From the NCBI GenBank assembly GCA_028767165.1, contig JARACJ010000002.1:310001-374000 (forward strand): a DNA stretch of 64,000 nucleotides, given 5' to 3'. Made by a program: the position numbers and the translations under genes. Positions 1 to 8,654 of the stretch are shown in pieces. Position 1 is the first letter of the stretch. Every line of letters begins with the position of its first letter. Below the pieces are notes generated by a model. That model was not told the origin of the DNA. It saw nothing but the letters and a program-made list of their open reading frames with translations, and did not search any database. This DNA comes from Proteobacteria bacterium DTSAM18 (GTDB lineage: Bacteria > Myxococcota_A > UBA796 > GCA-2862545).

Positions 1-767
1 TACAGCACGACCCCGACAATCCATACCCAACCCGGGACACGACCAAGACGATCGAATGGGCGGAGTCGATCCTGGAGCAATGGCCTGATCATCCCGTCTC
101 CGACATGGCCCGACTCGCCCTCATCGACATCCGTGCTTCCGAGATCAACGTGCAGCGGCCCCCAGACCGAGAAGGCCTGCTGGCCTTGCTGGCGGATGTG
201 GAGGACCCGGTCATCCGTGAGCAGGCAGCGCTCATCATGACCCGGGTCAGAAGACTGAAGGCGGGCCGCAAGATGCTGGATGCGATGATGGACATCGAGG
301 GCACCACGCCCATGGCCGAGCTGAACCTGGCCTCCTGGGGCCTGATGCAGACGACGCTGTCGGGACGTTGGGAATGGGCGGGACCCTGGTCGGAGCGGTT
401 TGAGTCCGCGCTGGCACAGTCCTGCGGGGTTGATCCCGACAACGAGGTGTACGCCTGCGGCGACCGCACCCACGAGCTCCTCGACACCAACGCCCGCCTC
501 ATCGCCCTCGGCCACAAGTCCCCCTCCACCTGGAAGGAGGCCCTCGTGTCCCAGGCCTGGTCGTGCCACCTGGAGACGCCCCACGAGGGAACGTCCAGCG
601 TCGAGGCCATCTACGACGGCGACGGCTGGGTCTATGGCGCATGGGACTACGAGACAGACGTCACGCGATGCCTGAGCGCGGCCACCCACCTCGAGGTGAT
701 GCCGGACGAGCCCACGAAGGCGAAGATCGTCGTGCATGACGTCGATCCGATGGCCTGGACCCGGTAG
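1..767 (+). CDS. C-terminal part of an uncharacterised protein, paralogue of the gene at 1851-3248
   Basis: The reading frame is open from the left edge (first full codon at base 3), so the start lies outside the window. No family is recognised. The visible 254 residues align with the C-terminal half of the protein at 1851-3248: shared stretches are W-P-x-H-P-V-x-D-x-ARLALI near the left edge, an EAL-x(3)-AW-x-CHLE-x-PHEG block, and W-D-x-ET-x-VTRCLS close to the C-terminus. The middle is predicted helical and resembles repeat (TPR-like) packing, which is inference. Unlike its paralogue it uses ordinary GC-rich codons. The pair looks like a tandem duplication separated by a small secreted protein gene. 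No terminator is obvious after the stop. Confidence 0.75.
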   Translation, partial: QHDPDNPYPTRDTTKTIEWAESILEQWPDHPVSDMARLALIDIRASEINVQRPPDREGLLALLADVEDPVIREQAALIMTRVRRLKAGRKMLDAMMDIEGTTPMAELNLASWGLMQTTLSGRWEWAGPWSERFESALAQSCGVDPDNEVYACGDRTHELLDTNARLIALGHKSPSTWKEALVSQAWSCHLETPHEGTSSVEAIYDGDGWVYGAWDYETDVTRCLSAATHLEVMPDEPTKAKIVVHDVDPMAWTR

Positions 768-1073
768 GGTGAAGGGCGCTGCGGACGACCGTGCGAGACT
801 GAACTCACAATCTTGATTGAAGTCGTCACGAAATGAGTTCTCCCTATCAGGAGACTTGCGCCGGGTTCCCGGTTTCTAGTTTCAGCTCGTGAATCGTCCT
901 AAACAGCAGATATTCCGAGTACCGTCGCGCAACATGTTCGGGCGAGGATCTGGAGCCAGAATTGCATCTATCATTCCATATGATGGCTCAAAACACGACA
1001 ATGCTCGCTCACATTTCTTTTTTCGTGCCTTTCTTTGGCCGACCCTCGACACTCCTCGTGCTCATCGACGAGC
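768..1073. other. Intergenic region, lower GC
   Basis: About 300 bases with no convincing gene. The composition is visibly more AT-rich than the flanking coding DNA and short frames here have no ribosome site. A weak 5-bp inverted repeat lies at 839-854. It probably carries the promoter of the secreted protein gene at 1074, but no clear -35/-10 pair stands out. Confidence 0.4.
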
Positions 1074-1460
1074 ATGACCAAGGAGGTCCTCCTGAAACAT
1101 GGATGGATGACGCTTCTCCTCGCCCTGGGCTCCCAGACGGCGCTGGCGGGAAGTCTCGATCTCACGAACACCAGCTCGGTGGGTTGCGGCCCTGAGTGGG
1201 CTTCGGACTGCCTGCCGAACCTGGTGTGGGGCGATGCCAGCACCTTGGGCGTGCACACCCCGGGTACGGTGCCGGTGCTGACGATGGGGGCGTCACCGAC
1301 TTCGACCACCAAGATTGCGGTGACCAACAAGGAGAGTCTCGCGGGTTCCGATGGTATTGAGTTCGTCGTTCAAGGAAGGGCATTGTCAGCGAGCAGTGTC
1401 GTGAGCTTCGAGGTCGAGTATCTGGACGCCAACGCAACGGTGCACTCGTTGGTGCAGTGA
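1074..1460 (+). CDS. Small secreted protein, possibly the 5' half of a frameshifted gene
   Basis: A 128-residue protein of unknown function. The N-terminus (two lysines, then a hydrophobic run TLLLALG ending in TALAG) reads as a Sec signal peptide with signal peptidase I cleavage after the ALA. The remainder is rich in Ser, Thr and Val and looks like a beta-sandwich fragment. The start at 1074 is chosen because it supplies the charged n-region; a shorter start at 1107 would lack it. The frame stops at 1458-1460, and the next frame begins at a GTG overlapping that stop. The downstream sequence reads as a natural continuation of the same fold, so a one-base indel near 1445-1460 may have split one gene. 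Translational coupling of two genes is the alternative. Confidence 0.5.
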   Translation: MTKEVLLKHGWMTLLLALGSQTALAGSLDLTNTSSVGCGPEWASDCLPNLVWGDASTLGVHTPGTVPVLTMGASPTSTTKIAVTNKESLAGSDGIEFVVQGRALSASSVVSFEVEYLDANATVHSLVQ

Positions 1461-1795
1461 GCGTCCTCATGCATTCGGGTGCAGCGGGCATGTTCAGCTC
1501 TCGGGTCCTTGAGACTTCCTTTCCTGCATCAGCGGCAGACTATCGTTCTCGCCTGGTCGTAGAAGATGCGGCCGTCGTTCTGAACGAGGTGGAAGACACG
1601 GGCAGCATCGAACACCCTCCATTCACGGACGATGAAGAGTACGAGGAATGTGACAAGGACTGTGCGGATGAGGATGGCAATGGCTACACGGCCCTGGGAT
1701 GGCGCTGCCCTCCGAATTGGCAGTGCAATGCGGCATGTACTGGCGTGTTCTTCGCGGACATGACGGAGCATCCCCAGGTGATTCTGGCCCCATGA
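1457..1795 (+). CDS. Acidic Cys-containing protein, possibly the 3' half of the preceding gene
   Basis: A 112-residue frame that begins at a GTG overlapping the stop of the upstream gene (an ATG follows at 1469). It has no signal peptide of its own although its composition is that of a secreted protein: a first half rich in Ser and Val, then an acidic Cys-containing stretch (EECDKDC) and a C-terminal region with further cysteines. It sits one frame away from the secreted gene at 1074-1460. Together they would make one exported protein of about 240 residues with an acidic, possibly calcium- or disulfide-stabilised tail. It could be the 3' part of a broken gene or a coupled second cistron. No family is recognised. 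Confidence 0.4.
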   Translation: MSVLMHSGAAGMFSSRVLETSFPASAADYRSRLVVEDAAVVLNEVEDTGSIEHPPFTDDEEYEECDKDCADEDGNGYTALGWRCPPNWQCNAACTGVFFADMTEHPQVILAP

Positions 1796-1850
1796 TTGTG
1801 ACAGGGAGTGAGTCTGCTGAGGTTCACTCCCGCCATGAATTTCCTTGAGT

Positions 1851-3248
1851 ATGGTGCTTGCCTTCATGACTGATGCTCCTACTGTTCGGCGTAGCAGGAA
1901 ACGGCTTTTGTTGTTAGCTGTTCTTCTTATTTTTATTTTTTACATTGTTGTGGTCTGGGGTTTCAACGAAATTCGACGATCGAATTCTCGAAACAAGAGT
2001 GATTTTATCGGGCCTGAGCAGCAAACTACCGCACGGACCGAGAGGGGAAACGAAGTCAATAAAGTGTCGACTCGTACGAATATTGAGCCTTTCTCTGAGC
2101 CCTTCTCGGTGCACGTCTGGTTGAGGGATATCCGTATTACGAGATATCGACATCGTGTGGCTCCAGAACCCTGGTATCATATTTGGCCACGTGGCTTGGA
2201 CGAAGGATGGGATCATGGAGCGTTCGACTCGATGCATAGTGATGAGCTCTTGCTGTCCGTTTCATTACAGGGGTTGGACTGGAGCAGCCCGAGTGTGATT
2301 GAGGCGATCCAGATGGCGGGAGACGAAGGACTGCTCGTGGATCCGGCGCTGATTGTCTCACCCGAGCGCGCGCTTGTAGCACTTCAGGCGCAACGATTGA
2401 AGATCTTGGCGAATCACTCTCTTGAATGGGAACAGTTTGAATCTCAGTATCTCCGAGAAGGTGACCGATGGCACACGCTGACTAGCGAAGAGCGAGCCTA
2501 TTGGATGAACCAACACTCGGATCTGGTCCCGCTGTTGTCATTCGATTTGCTGCAGGAACTCTGTGTCCACATTCTTTACGAATGGCCTGGACATCCAGTG
2601 ACTGATTATGCTCGATTGGCGCTTATTCAGAGCCAAAATCACGGGGATGAGAAACAGCGAGATGTTGAAACAATGGTGCAGAATCTAAGAAAGATTGCTG
2701 ACCCCGAGCTTCTGGAGCATGCAGCGTTGGTATTCACTTCCTTTACGAGAACCGCACTGGACGCCAAGACGCTGGATATCATTGAATCTATCGATATGAG
2801 CTCACCGGAACATGATCTCCTCATTGCATCGTGGGGAACATACCAATCGATGTTGGGTCGCAATCATGAGCGTGCTGTCGCGTGGGTCGATCGACTTGCA
2901 TCTGCACATCAGACCATGTGTGATACCTCGAACGACTGGATGGACTCTCTCTGCGCGAGAGTTCCGTACCAGATCAGGGACACTCGTTCTCGGCTTGCGG
3001 CGTTGGCCACGGGCGATGTGGAAACCTGGCAAGAGGCTCTGACTGCAGAGGCTTGGAAATGTCATCTCGAGAGCCCACATGAGGGCATTTCGCGAACTCT
3101 CGGCACCTGGAATGGAGAAATTTGGAAATTCGGTACGTGGGATGTTGAAACAAGCGTCACACGATGCCTGTCTGGCATCCAAAACACGTCTCTAGACCCT
3201 GATGACCCCGTACAAGTGAAATTGACATTGGAGCTGACGACACACTGA
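1851..3248 (+). CDS. AT-rich membrane-anchored protein, paralogue of the left-edge gene
   Basis: A 465-residue protein with a basic N-terminus (RRSRKR) followed by one hydrophobic segment at about residues 19-38, so a type II membrane anchor with the bulk outside is likely. The C-terminal half is a clear paralogue of the protein at 1-767: matching landmarks are EWPGHPV, EAL-x(3)-AWKCHLESPHEG and VETSVTRCLSG. No known domain is recognised. Codon use is strikingly AT-rich (runs such as ttatttttattttttaca near 1926) in a chromosome that otherwise prefers G or C in third positions, which suggests recent acquisition or relaxed selection. An ATG at 1866 is an equally possible start; neither start has a good Shine-Dalgarno site. 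Confidence 0.75.
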   Translation: MVLAFMTDAPTVRRSRKRLLLLAVLLIFIFYIVVVWGFNEIRRSNSRNKSDFIGPEQQTTARTERGNEVNKVSTRTNIEPFSEPFSVHVWLRDIRITRYRHRVAPEPWYHIWPRGLDEGWDHGAFDSMHSDELLLSVSLQGLDWSSPSVIEAIQMAGDEGLLVDPALIVSPERALVALQAQRLKILANHSLEWEQFESQYLREGDRWHTLTSEERAYWMNQHSDLVPLLSFDLLQELCVHILYEWPGHPVTDYARLALIQSQNHGDEKQRDVETMVQNLRKIADPELLEHAALVFTSFTRTALDAKTLDIIESIDMSSPEHDLLIASWGTYQSMLGRNHERAVAWVDRLASAHQTMCDTSNDWMDSLCARVPYQIRDTRSRLAALATGDVETWQEALTAEAWKCHLESPHEGISRTLGTWNGEIWKFGTWDVETSVTRCLSGIQNTSLDPDDPVQVKLTLELTTH

Positions 3249-3274
3249 TCGTCTCTGTATGGTTTGTTGGCCCC

Positions 3275-5044
3275 CTACGGCTCCCGCGAATTCCCCTGCC
3301 CGGGCGTCCCGATCACCTGCTCCTTGAACCCCTCGTTCACGTTGTCGCCGCCCTTCTGCCGCGTGCACGTGTACCAGTCGTCGGGGCTGGTGCCGTCTCC
3401 CGCATCCTCCCGCCGCTCCATCGAGAACACCTCGTCGTAGGTGCGGGTGCTGGAGTTGTACCCGCTGGGCCCACCCGCGAACGGCGGCCCGCCGTCGCCG
3501 GCGCGGTCCATCACCCGGCCGTTCGGGTCGAGCAGCTTCAGGTCCATGTAGCCGTCTTTCAGGTACAGCCGGGCCTGACGGTTGTCGTTGTAGGCGTTCA
3601 CCACGTAGTCGGCGCCGGTGATCGAGCTGAGCTCGTCCTGGGGGATGCCGTCCTGGTAGGCCTCGAGCACGTGGTCGACGATGAGGAAGGTCTCGCCCGG
3701 GCCCACGGAGTAGCCCGGGGGGATGCCCACCACGAAGTCGTTCGGGCCGGCGATCTGCCACATGTCGAGGCTGATGCGTCGGTTCGTGGTGTTGAGCAGC
3801 TCGATGTACTGGTCGTTGCCTTCGTCGTCGCCGTCGTTCTGGCCGAACCACATGATCTCGTTGATGAGCAGGTCGCCCTTCTGCAGGGGCCGCTCGCCCT
3901 CGCCGACGAAGTCGTTGCCGAGCGGCTTGGCGTCGTCCCACAGGCTCTCGAAGTAGTCGTCGTACTCTTGGGCCACGCGGGCGCCGTGGAAGACCATCAG
4001 GAACTCGTCGTTGGACTGGGTGGCCGAGGCCGACCAGTTGAACGAGCCGCTGATGATCACCGGCTGCTCGCCGTACACGTCGATGGCCATGGTCTTGGAG
4101 TGCAGGCGGCCGCCGCCGGCCTGGTAGTCGCCGGGCTGCTTGGAGTTCTCGTTGCCGTCGAGGCGCATGGGGATCTTCCCGCCGAGCAGGCGGAAGGCCT
4201 CGTGGTACTGCTGGTTGGAGTGCAGCTGGGACTTGTCGATCACGCCGGCGACGCTGCGCTTGTCGCGGAAGTCGGCGTCGGCGAGGCCGTCTGCCTCGTT
4301 CAGTGCCGCCCACTCCTCCTGCTTGCGCACGAAGGCGCCGCCCACCGTGTCCTTGGTGAAGGCGAAGATGGTGAACCGCAGCGACTCCTGGGCCGCATCC
4401 ACCAACTCGAGCATTCGGCCCAGCGAGTCGTCGTTGGGGGAGAAGTACACCTCGATGGTGGTGTCGCCGATCTCGAAGGTGTTGGGGCCGTCGCTGGGGC
4501 TCTTGGAGTGGCCGAACAGGCCGCCGGACATCTTCTCGAACTCTGCGGTGAAGCGGTCGGCTACGAGCGGAGAGTCGATCATGAAGAAGTTGTTGGAGTT
4601 GTGGCGCAGGTCGGTGTCGGTCCAGTTGGCGGTGCCGCCGAAGGTGAAGCGATCGTCGATCACCATGAACTTGTCGTGCATGATGTGGTTGTAGTTGCCC
4701 ACCGCCATGGGGATGCCGCGGGCCATGAACCGCTTGTAGCCGTCGTTGTACAGGTGGCCGGCATCGCCCACGAAGCGCACCTCCACGCCGCGGTCGTAGG
4801 CGGCGATGAGCTCGCTGATGAGCTCGTCGCGGTTGAAGCCCATCACGGCCAGATCGATGGAATCCTGGGCGCCGCGGATGGCCTCGACCATCACGGTGAC
4901 GACGTCGGGCTCCCACATGTTCTGGGCGCGGGTGCCCGGATCGTTGAAGAACACCTCGACCTGGTGGCCGCGGGTGCTGTTCAGATCCTCTTCGGAGGGG
5001 GCGCAGGCGGCCAGAAGGGCCGTGATCAGAAGGCTGCGGGTCAT
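3275..5044 (-). CDS. Phospholipase D-fold lipoprotein with C-terminal lamin-tail domain
   Basis: A 589-residue lipoprotein (lipobox LLAAC, Cys14). It carries two intact HKD signatures of the phospholipase D superfamily: HDKFMVID at 123-130 followed by GGTANW, and HSKTMAID at 315-322 followed by GSFNWS. Members hydrolyse or transfer phosphodiesters, acting on phospholipids or, in the nuclease branch, on nucleic acids. After the catalytic half comes a lamin-tail domain from about 390 (LLINEIMWFG, then DQYIELLN and a buried W), a fold often attached to secreted bacterial nucleases. The start at 5044 follows a GCGGAGG ribosome site. It is the last gene of a five-gene minus-strand operon of exported proteins and overlaps its upstream neighbour by four bases. 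Substrate is inferred only: a surface nuclease is plausible, a phospholipase not excluded. Confidence 0.85.
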   Translation of the reverse strand: MTRSLLITALLAACAPSEEDLNSTRGHQVEVFFNDPGTRAQNMWEPDVVTVMVEAIRGAQDSIDLAVMGFNRDELISELIAAYDRGVEVRFVGDAGHLYNDGYKRFMARGIPMAVGNYNHIMHDKFMVIDDRFTFGGTANWTDTDLRHNSNNFFMIDSPLVADRFTAEFEKMSGGLFGHSKSPSDGPNTFEIGDTTIEVYFSPNDDSLGRMLELVDAAQESLRFTIFAFTKDTVGGAFVRKQEEWAALNEADGLADADFRDKRSVAGVIDKSQLHSNQQYHEAFRLLGGKIPMRLDGNENSKQPGDYQAGGGRLHSKTMAIDVYGEQPVIISGSFNWSASATQSNDEFLMVFHGARVAQEYDDYFESLWDDAKPLGNDFVGEGERPLQKGDLLINEIMWFGQNDGDDEGNDQYIELLNTTNRRISLDMWQIAGPNDFVVGIPPGYSVGPGETFLIVDHVLEAYQDGIPQDELSSITGADYVVNAYNDNRQARLYLKDGYMDLKLLDPNGRVMDRAGDGGPPFAGGPSGYNSSTRTYDEVFSMERREDAGDGTSPDDWYTCTRQKGGDNVNEGFKEQVIGTPGQGNSREP

Positions 5045-6228
5045 GGGAGCGCCTCCGCCTGGGCGTCGTGGCCCTCGAACAGTTCGATGAGGGACTGCAG
5101 GTTGGAACCGGGGGCGCCGCTGTTGCGGAGCACGATGAGGGTGTCGTCCATCAGCTGGTCGGTGAGGATCTCGCGCTCGAAGAACAGTCGTCCGGCGCTG
5201 TAGATCGGCTGGGTGGACACGTAGGCCCGGGGGGTGTGCCACCCGCCGTCGCGCGCTTTCATCGTGTCGTAGAGCACCACCGTGGGCAGGGGCGTGGCGG
5301 ACTGCACCTGACGGATGTCGACCCGGCGAGCCTGCTCGAGCACGGCGCGGCGGGCATCGACGAGGGTGTCGCTCATCTCGTCGCCGTCGGGATCGAAGCT
5401 GGTGGTGAAGGAGGATCCGACGATGACCTTCACGTCGAAACCGTCGTTGGTCTTCTCGTTGAGGATGTCGGCGAGTCCCGGGTCGACCAGATCCTCGGTG
5501 AGCACCCAGATGTTCGCCCGGGCCTGGTAGGCGGCATCGATGATGCGCTTGGCGGTGCGGTGCTGCGGTCCCTGCCACAGCTCGAACACGTCGCCCGTGC
5601 CGGTGAGCGGGTAGTCGTGCCGGTTGGTGATCGGGGACTTGGCCAGATCGTCGTAGAAGGTGGTCTCCACCGCGTCGGAACCGCCGTACACCTGGTTGTG
5701 CTCGAAGCCCATGTCCTGGCCCACGTCCTCGGACAGGCCGTGGAGCACCACCCGCTCGCCACCGCCGGTATCGCCGGCGAGGGTGGCCATGGCGATGTCG
5801 ATGCCGTCGCCGATGGCGAAGTGGTGGGTCATGCGGGTGTCTTCGGACGACCACGTGACGTCCCGGTTGAGCACGAAGTCGAAGTAGGAGATGCCGTCGT
5901 CGGCCAGGGTGACGGGCAGGCCCGCGTCCGTGAGCAGCTGCACGCCGGCGCCGTCGCGGTGGTCGAAGTCGACCACGACGCGCACGTCGACGCCGCGATC
6001 GTGGGCGTCGAGCATCGCCTCGGCGACGGCCACGTCGTCCAGCGACTCCAGCGCCACATCCAGGGTGGACTCGGCGGACTCGGCCACCGCGATGAAGAAG
6101 GCGTTGGTGGCCTCGCTGCCGTCGAACACGCCCAGATCGAGGGCGTTGTACCCGAGCTCGTCGGGGGCCTCGCAGGACAGCAGCAGGGCGACCGCCGCAG
6201 AGGGAAGGAGGCGTCGAAGGATGCTCAT
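5041..6228 (-). CDS. Catalytically degenerate PLD-like lipoprotein
   Basis: A 395-residue lipoprotein (lipobox LLLSC, Cys19). The overall plan follows the PLD neighbour: an early strand-helix segment FFIAVAESAESTLDVALESL, then DRGVDVRVVVDFDH, which parallels DRGVEVRFVGDAGH in the active protein. At the position of the first HKD motif it has HHFAIGDG, without the lysine. The second half shows no HxK(x)4D signature either; HTPRAYVSTQPIY is the nearest remnant. It is therefore probably a non-catalytic paralogue, for instance a binding subunit or half of a heterodimer with the neighbouring enzyme. Both ends overlap neighbouring genes by four bases, so stoichiometric co-expression is likely. A divergent active enzyme cannot be ruled out. 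Confidence 0.75.
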   Translation of the reverse strand: MSILRRLLPSAAVALLLSCEAPDELGYNALDLGVFDGSEATNAFFIAVAESAESTLDVALESLDDVAVAEAMLDAHDRGVDVRVVVDFDHRDGAGVQLLTDAGLPVTLADDGISYFDFVLNRDVTWSSEDTRMTHHFAIGDGIDIAMATLAGDTGGGERVVLHGLSEDVGQDMGFEHNQVYGGSDAVETTFYDDLAKSPITNRHDYPLTGTGDVFELWQGPQHRTAKRIIDAAYQARANIWVLTEDLVDPGLADILNEKTNDGFDVKVIVGSSFTTSFDPDGDEMSDTLVDARRAVLEQARRVDIRQVQSATPLPTVVLYDTMKARDGGWHTPRAYVSTQPIYSAGRLFFEREILTDQLMDDTLIVLRNSGAPGSNLQSLIELFEGHDAQAEALP

Positions 6229-6956
6229 TCGAACCCTCCACCGGCCTGGGCACCGGAGTAGTCGGGGGAGTTGGCCCGGCCGGGGGAGGCCAGGGTGTTC
6301 CTGCGGCATGCTGCTGCGACGAGATCGTTGTTGGGGATGTCGTCGAAGCAGCTCAGGTCGTTGCCGGTGCCGCACAGCTCCTTGTTGTAGAAGTGCCATG
6401 TCTCGGGCTCGGAGCCGGCACCGCCGAACATCAGGTTGATGCGCTCCATCGAGCGGGAGCGCACGAGGTCGTAGCCGCCGACGAAGGGCTCGTGGGAGGT
6501 GGAGCCGGCCGGCTCGATGAGGTGCTCGTCGGCGTCGAGCAGGGTGAGCCGGAAGGGATCGCCCGGTGGGAACTGCAGGTCGGGGATCACCAGGTCGGCG
6601 TGGGGGAAGCAGCCGGACGTCTTGGCCGCGATCACCACCTGCTCGCCCACGCCGAGCAGCGCCGTGGTGTCGGGGATGCGCCAGGAGACCACCTGCGCGC
6701 CTTCCATCTCGAGGAGCCAGCGGGACAGGTTGATCGGCTTGTTGCCCTCGTTGCGGATCTCGACGAACACGTCCGTGGGGTCGTGCACGCCCTCGTTGGT
6801 GACCGAGCCGGACCAGAGGATCTCGGCGATCTTCACCGTGCCGCGCTCACCCGTGGTGGGGCCGTCTTCCGACACACCTCGCAGCTGCACCTGCTGCTCC
6901 GGATAGCCCGGGTGCTCGCAGGCCCAGAGCGCCAGGATGGGGAGGAGCCAGCGCAT
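6225..6956 (-). CDS. Lamin-tail-domain lipoprotein
   Basis: A 243-residue lipoprotein with a very short signal (MRWLLPILALWAC, lipid Cys13). Residues from about 42 on match the lamin-tail fold: VKIAEILWSGS, then DVFVEIRNEGNKPINLSRWLLE, the same landmarks as in the C-terminal domain of the PLD protein two genes downstream. Several cysteines in the C-terminal third could form disulfides. Lamin-tail domains in bacteria are carried by surface proteins and are commonly found with nucleases; a nucleic-acid or cell-surface tethering role is inference. It starts one base inside the stop of the barrel gene, with a GGAAGGATGAGG ribosome site, and overlaps the pseudo-PLD gene by four bases. Confidence 0.8.
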   Translation of the reverse strand: MRWLLPILALWACEHPGYPEQQVQLRGVSEDGPTTGERGTVKIAEILWSGSVTNEGVHDPTDVFVEIRNEGNKPINLSRWLLEMEGAQVVSWRIPDTTALLGVGEQVVIAAKTSGCFPHADLVIPDLQFPPGDPFRLTLLDADEHLIEPAGSTSHEPFVGGYDLVRSRSMERINLMFGGAGSEPETWHFYNKELCGTGNDLSCFDDIPNNDLVAAACRRNTLASPGRANSPDYSGAQAGGGFE

Positions 6957-8623
6957 CAGAACCTCATCCTTCCGCCCAGGGACAGGTCCCAGGCGGGCTT
7001 GGGGTCGGGCGAGCCGAGGGCGGAGCCGGCCACGCGGGAGATCTCGATCTCGTAGAACTCACCGGGCAGGAAGATGGCCCCCTGCAGGTTCAGCGACAGG
7101 CTGTTGGACATCTGGGCGCCGATGGCGAGGTTGAACTCGTTGCCGAGCACCTTGCCGAGCCGCTCCTCGGCCTCGAACTGGCGGCGGGAGTAGCCGAACG
7201 GCGGGGTGATGGTGTCGAGATCGTCGGGGTCGAGGTTGGTGACGCCGGTGTCCTGCAGGAACCACCAGCCCGCGGAGAACGAGATGGGGCCGGGAGCCTG
7301 AATGTCGCCGCGGACCTCGACCACACGGGTGCCGGAGCGGCGCCGGGTGTCGTGCTCGGTGGTGTTGACGCCGTTGACGCCGCTGTAGGAGGTGGGGTGC
7401 CAGCCGAAGAAGCGGTTGGCGATGAGCCCACCGACCTTTCGGCCGCGCATGCCCACGTAGCCGTGGCTGTACTGCAGCCCGTTGGAGCCGTAGGCGGGGC
7501 CCTGGGACTCGAAGTAGCGGGCCTGGGCCGAGCCGCCCCAGCCCGAATCATCGTCCCGGCGCATGTTCAGGATGGCGCCGGCGGACCAGGCGAAGCCGTT
7601 GGTGTCGACGTCCTGGGCCACCTGCTCCTTGCGGTCGATGCCGAAGGAGCCGTTGAACTCGGCGAACGGCGTGACGAGCTCCCCCACGGTGTACGAGGCG
7701 CGCACGCCGTAGTTGACCACGTAGTCCTTGTCGGAGAAGTTCCCGAGCAGGCCCTGGTAGGTGATGTCGGAGCCGGTGCCGAGGCCGCCCACGTGGGTGT
7801 AGAACAGGTGGGCGCGGGCGTCGAACTCGGGCAGGGCATCGGGGTTGGCCACGAACACGCCACCGGAGCGCCAGGTCATGCGGTCGCCGCGGAAGCCGAA
7901 GATCTGCATCTGCGACTGGCCGATGTAGCGGATGAAGGAGATGTCGTCGTCGCCCGACGAGGCGGAGACGATCTCGAAGGGGATCGTGCTGATCCAGCCG
8001 ATGCGGGGGATGGGGAAGTCGAGGCGGATGGCGTCGATGACGTTGCCGTAGATGAACTCACGGGCGCCGCCCATGCCGCCGAGGTCGAAGCGCTGCCGGC
8101 CGATGCGCAGCATGGGCTGGTAGCTGGCCTTGGAGGGGCTCCACTCGGCGTACAGCGAGGTGAAGAACACCCAGCCGCCGAAATCGTTCACGTTGCCGAT
8201 CTGGTGGCCGCCCCACATGCCCCGGTAGGACGCGCCCAGGACGAAGCGGGTGTTGTCGTCGGGCCGGTAGCCGAGCTCCAGGGCCGCACCGGTGAAGGCG
8301 AAGCGGCCCCGGTCATCGGAGTCGAGGATCGACTGATCGGTGGACTCGTCGAGGGCCCGGAAGTCGAGGTTGTTGTAGTCGTGGTACTCGAACTCGAAGA
8401 AGGCGTTGATCTGGAACCGCCCGATCTGGGTGTCGAGACTGGACTTTCGATCCGTGAGGTCGCGGCCCACGTAGGAGGCGGCCTCGGTGGCGGCCGTCTC
8501 GGTGGTGTCGGCCGATGCGGGCGATTCCTCGGAGGCGCGCTCGGCGTCGTCCTGCTCCTGGGCGAGGGCGAGTCCGGGTGACGTCAGGGCCCACAGGGCC
8601 AGCAGGTGGAGGGGCTTGTGCAT
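6956..8623 (-). CDS. Outer-membrane beta-barrel protein
   Basis: A 555-residue protein with a signal peptide (cleavage near LALAQ, residues 18-22), an acidic Ser/Thr/Ala-rich linker to about residue 50, then a long series of alternating hydrophobic strands rich in Gly and aromatic residues. It ends in RMRF, the terminal phenylalanine typical of barrels inserted by the BAM complex. Length and strand pattern suit a porin-like or transport barrel; no substrate is apparent and no named family is assigned with confidence. It is the second gene of the exported-protein operon, preceded by a CAGGAG ribosome site, 31 bases after the OB-fold lipoprotein gene and overlapping the lamin-tail lipoprotein gene. 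It may be the membrane channel or anchor for the four lipoproteins encoded around it. Confidence 0.8.
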   Translation of the reverse strand: MHKPLHLLALWALTSPGLALAQEQDDAERASEESPASADTTETAATEAASYVGRDLTDRKSSLDTQIGRFQINAFFEFEYHDYNNLDFRALDESTDQSILDSDDRGRFAFTGAALELGYRPDDNTRFVLGASYRGMWGGHQIGNVNDFGGWVFFTSLYAEWSPSKASYQPMLRIGRQRFDLGGMGGAREFIYGNVIDAIRLDFPIPRIGWISTIPFEIVSASSGDDDISFIRYIGQSQMQIFGFRGDRMTWRSGGVFVANPDALPEFDARAHLFYTHVGGLGTGSDITYQGLLGNFSDKDYVVNYGVRASYTVGELVTPFAEFNGSFGIDRKEQVAQDVDTNGFAWSAGAILNMRRDDDSGWGGSAQARYFESQGPAYGSNGLQYSHGYVGMRGRKVGGLIANRFFGWHPTSYSGVNGVNTTEHDTRRRSGTRVVEVRGDIQAPGPISFSAGWWFLQDTGVTNLDPDDLDTITPPFGYSRRQFEAEERLGKVLGNEFNLAIGAQMSNSLSLNLQGAIFLPGEFYEIEISRVAGSALGSPDPKPAWDLSLGGRMRF

Positions 8624-8654
8624 GGAAACGGCTCCTGAGCCTGTAGGGAAGGCG

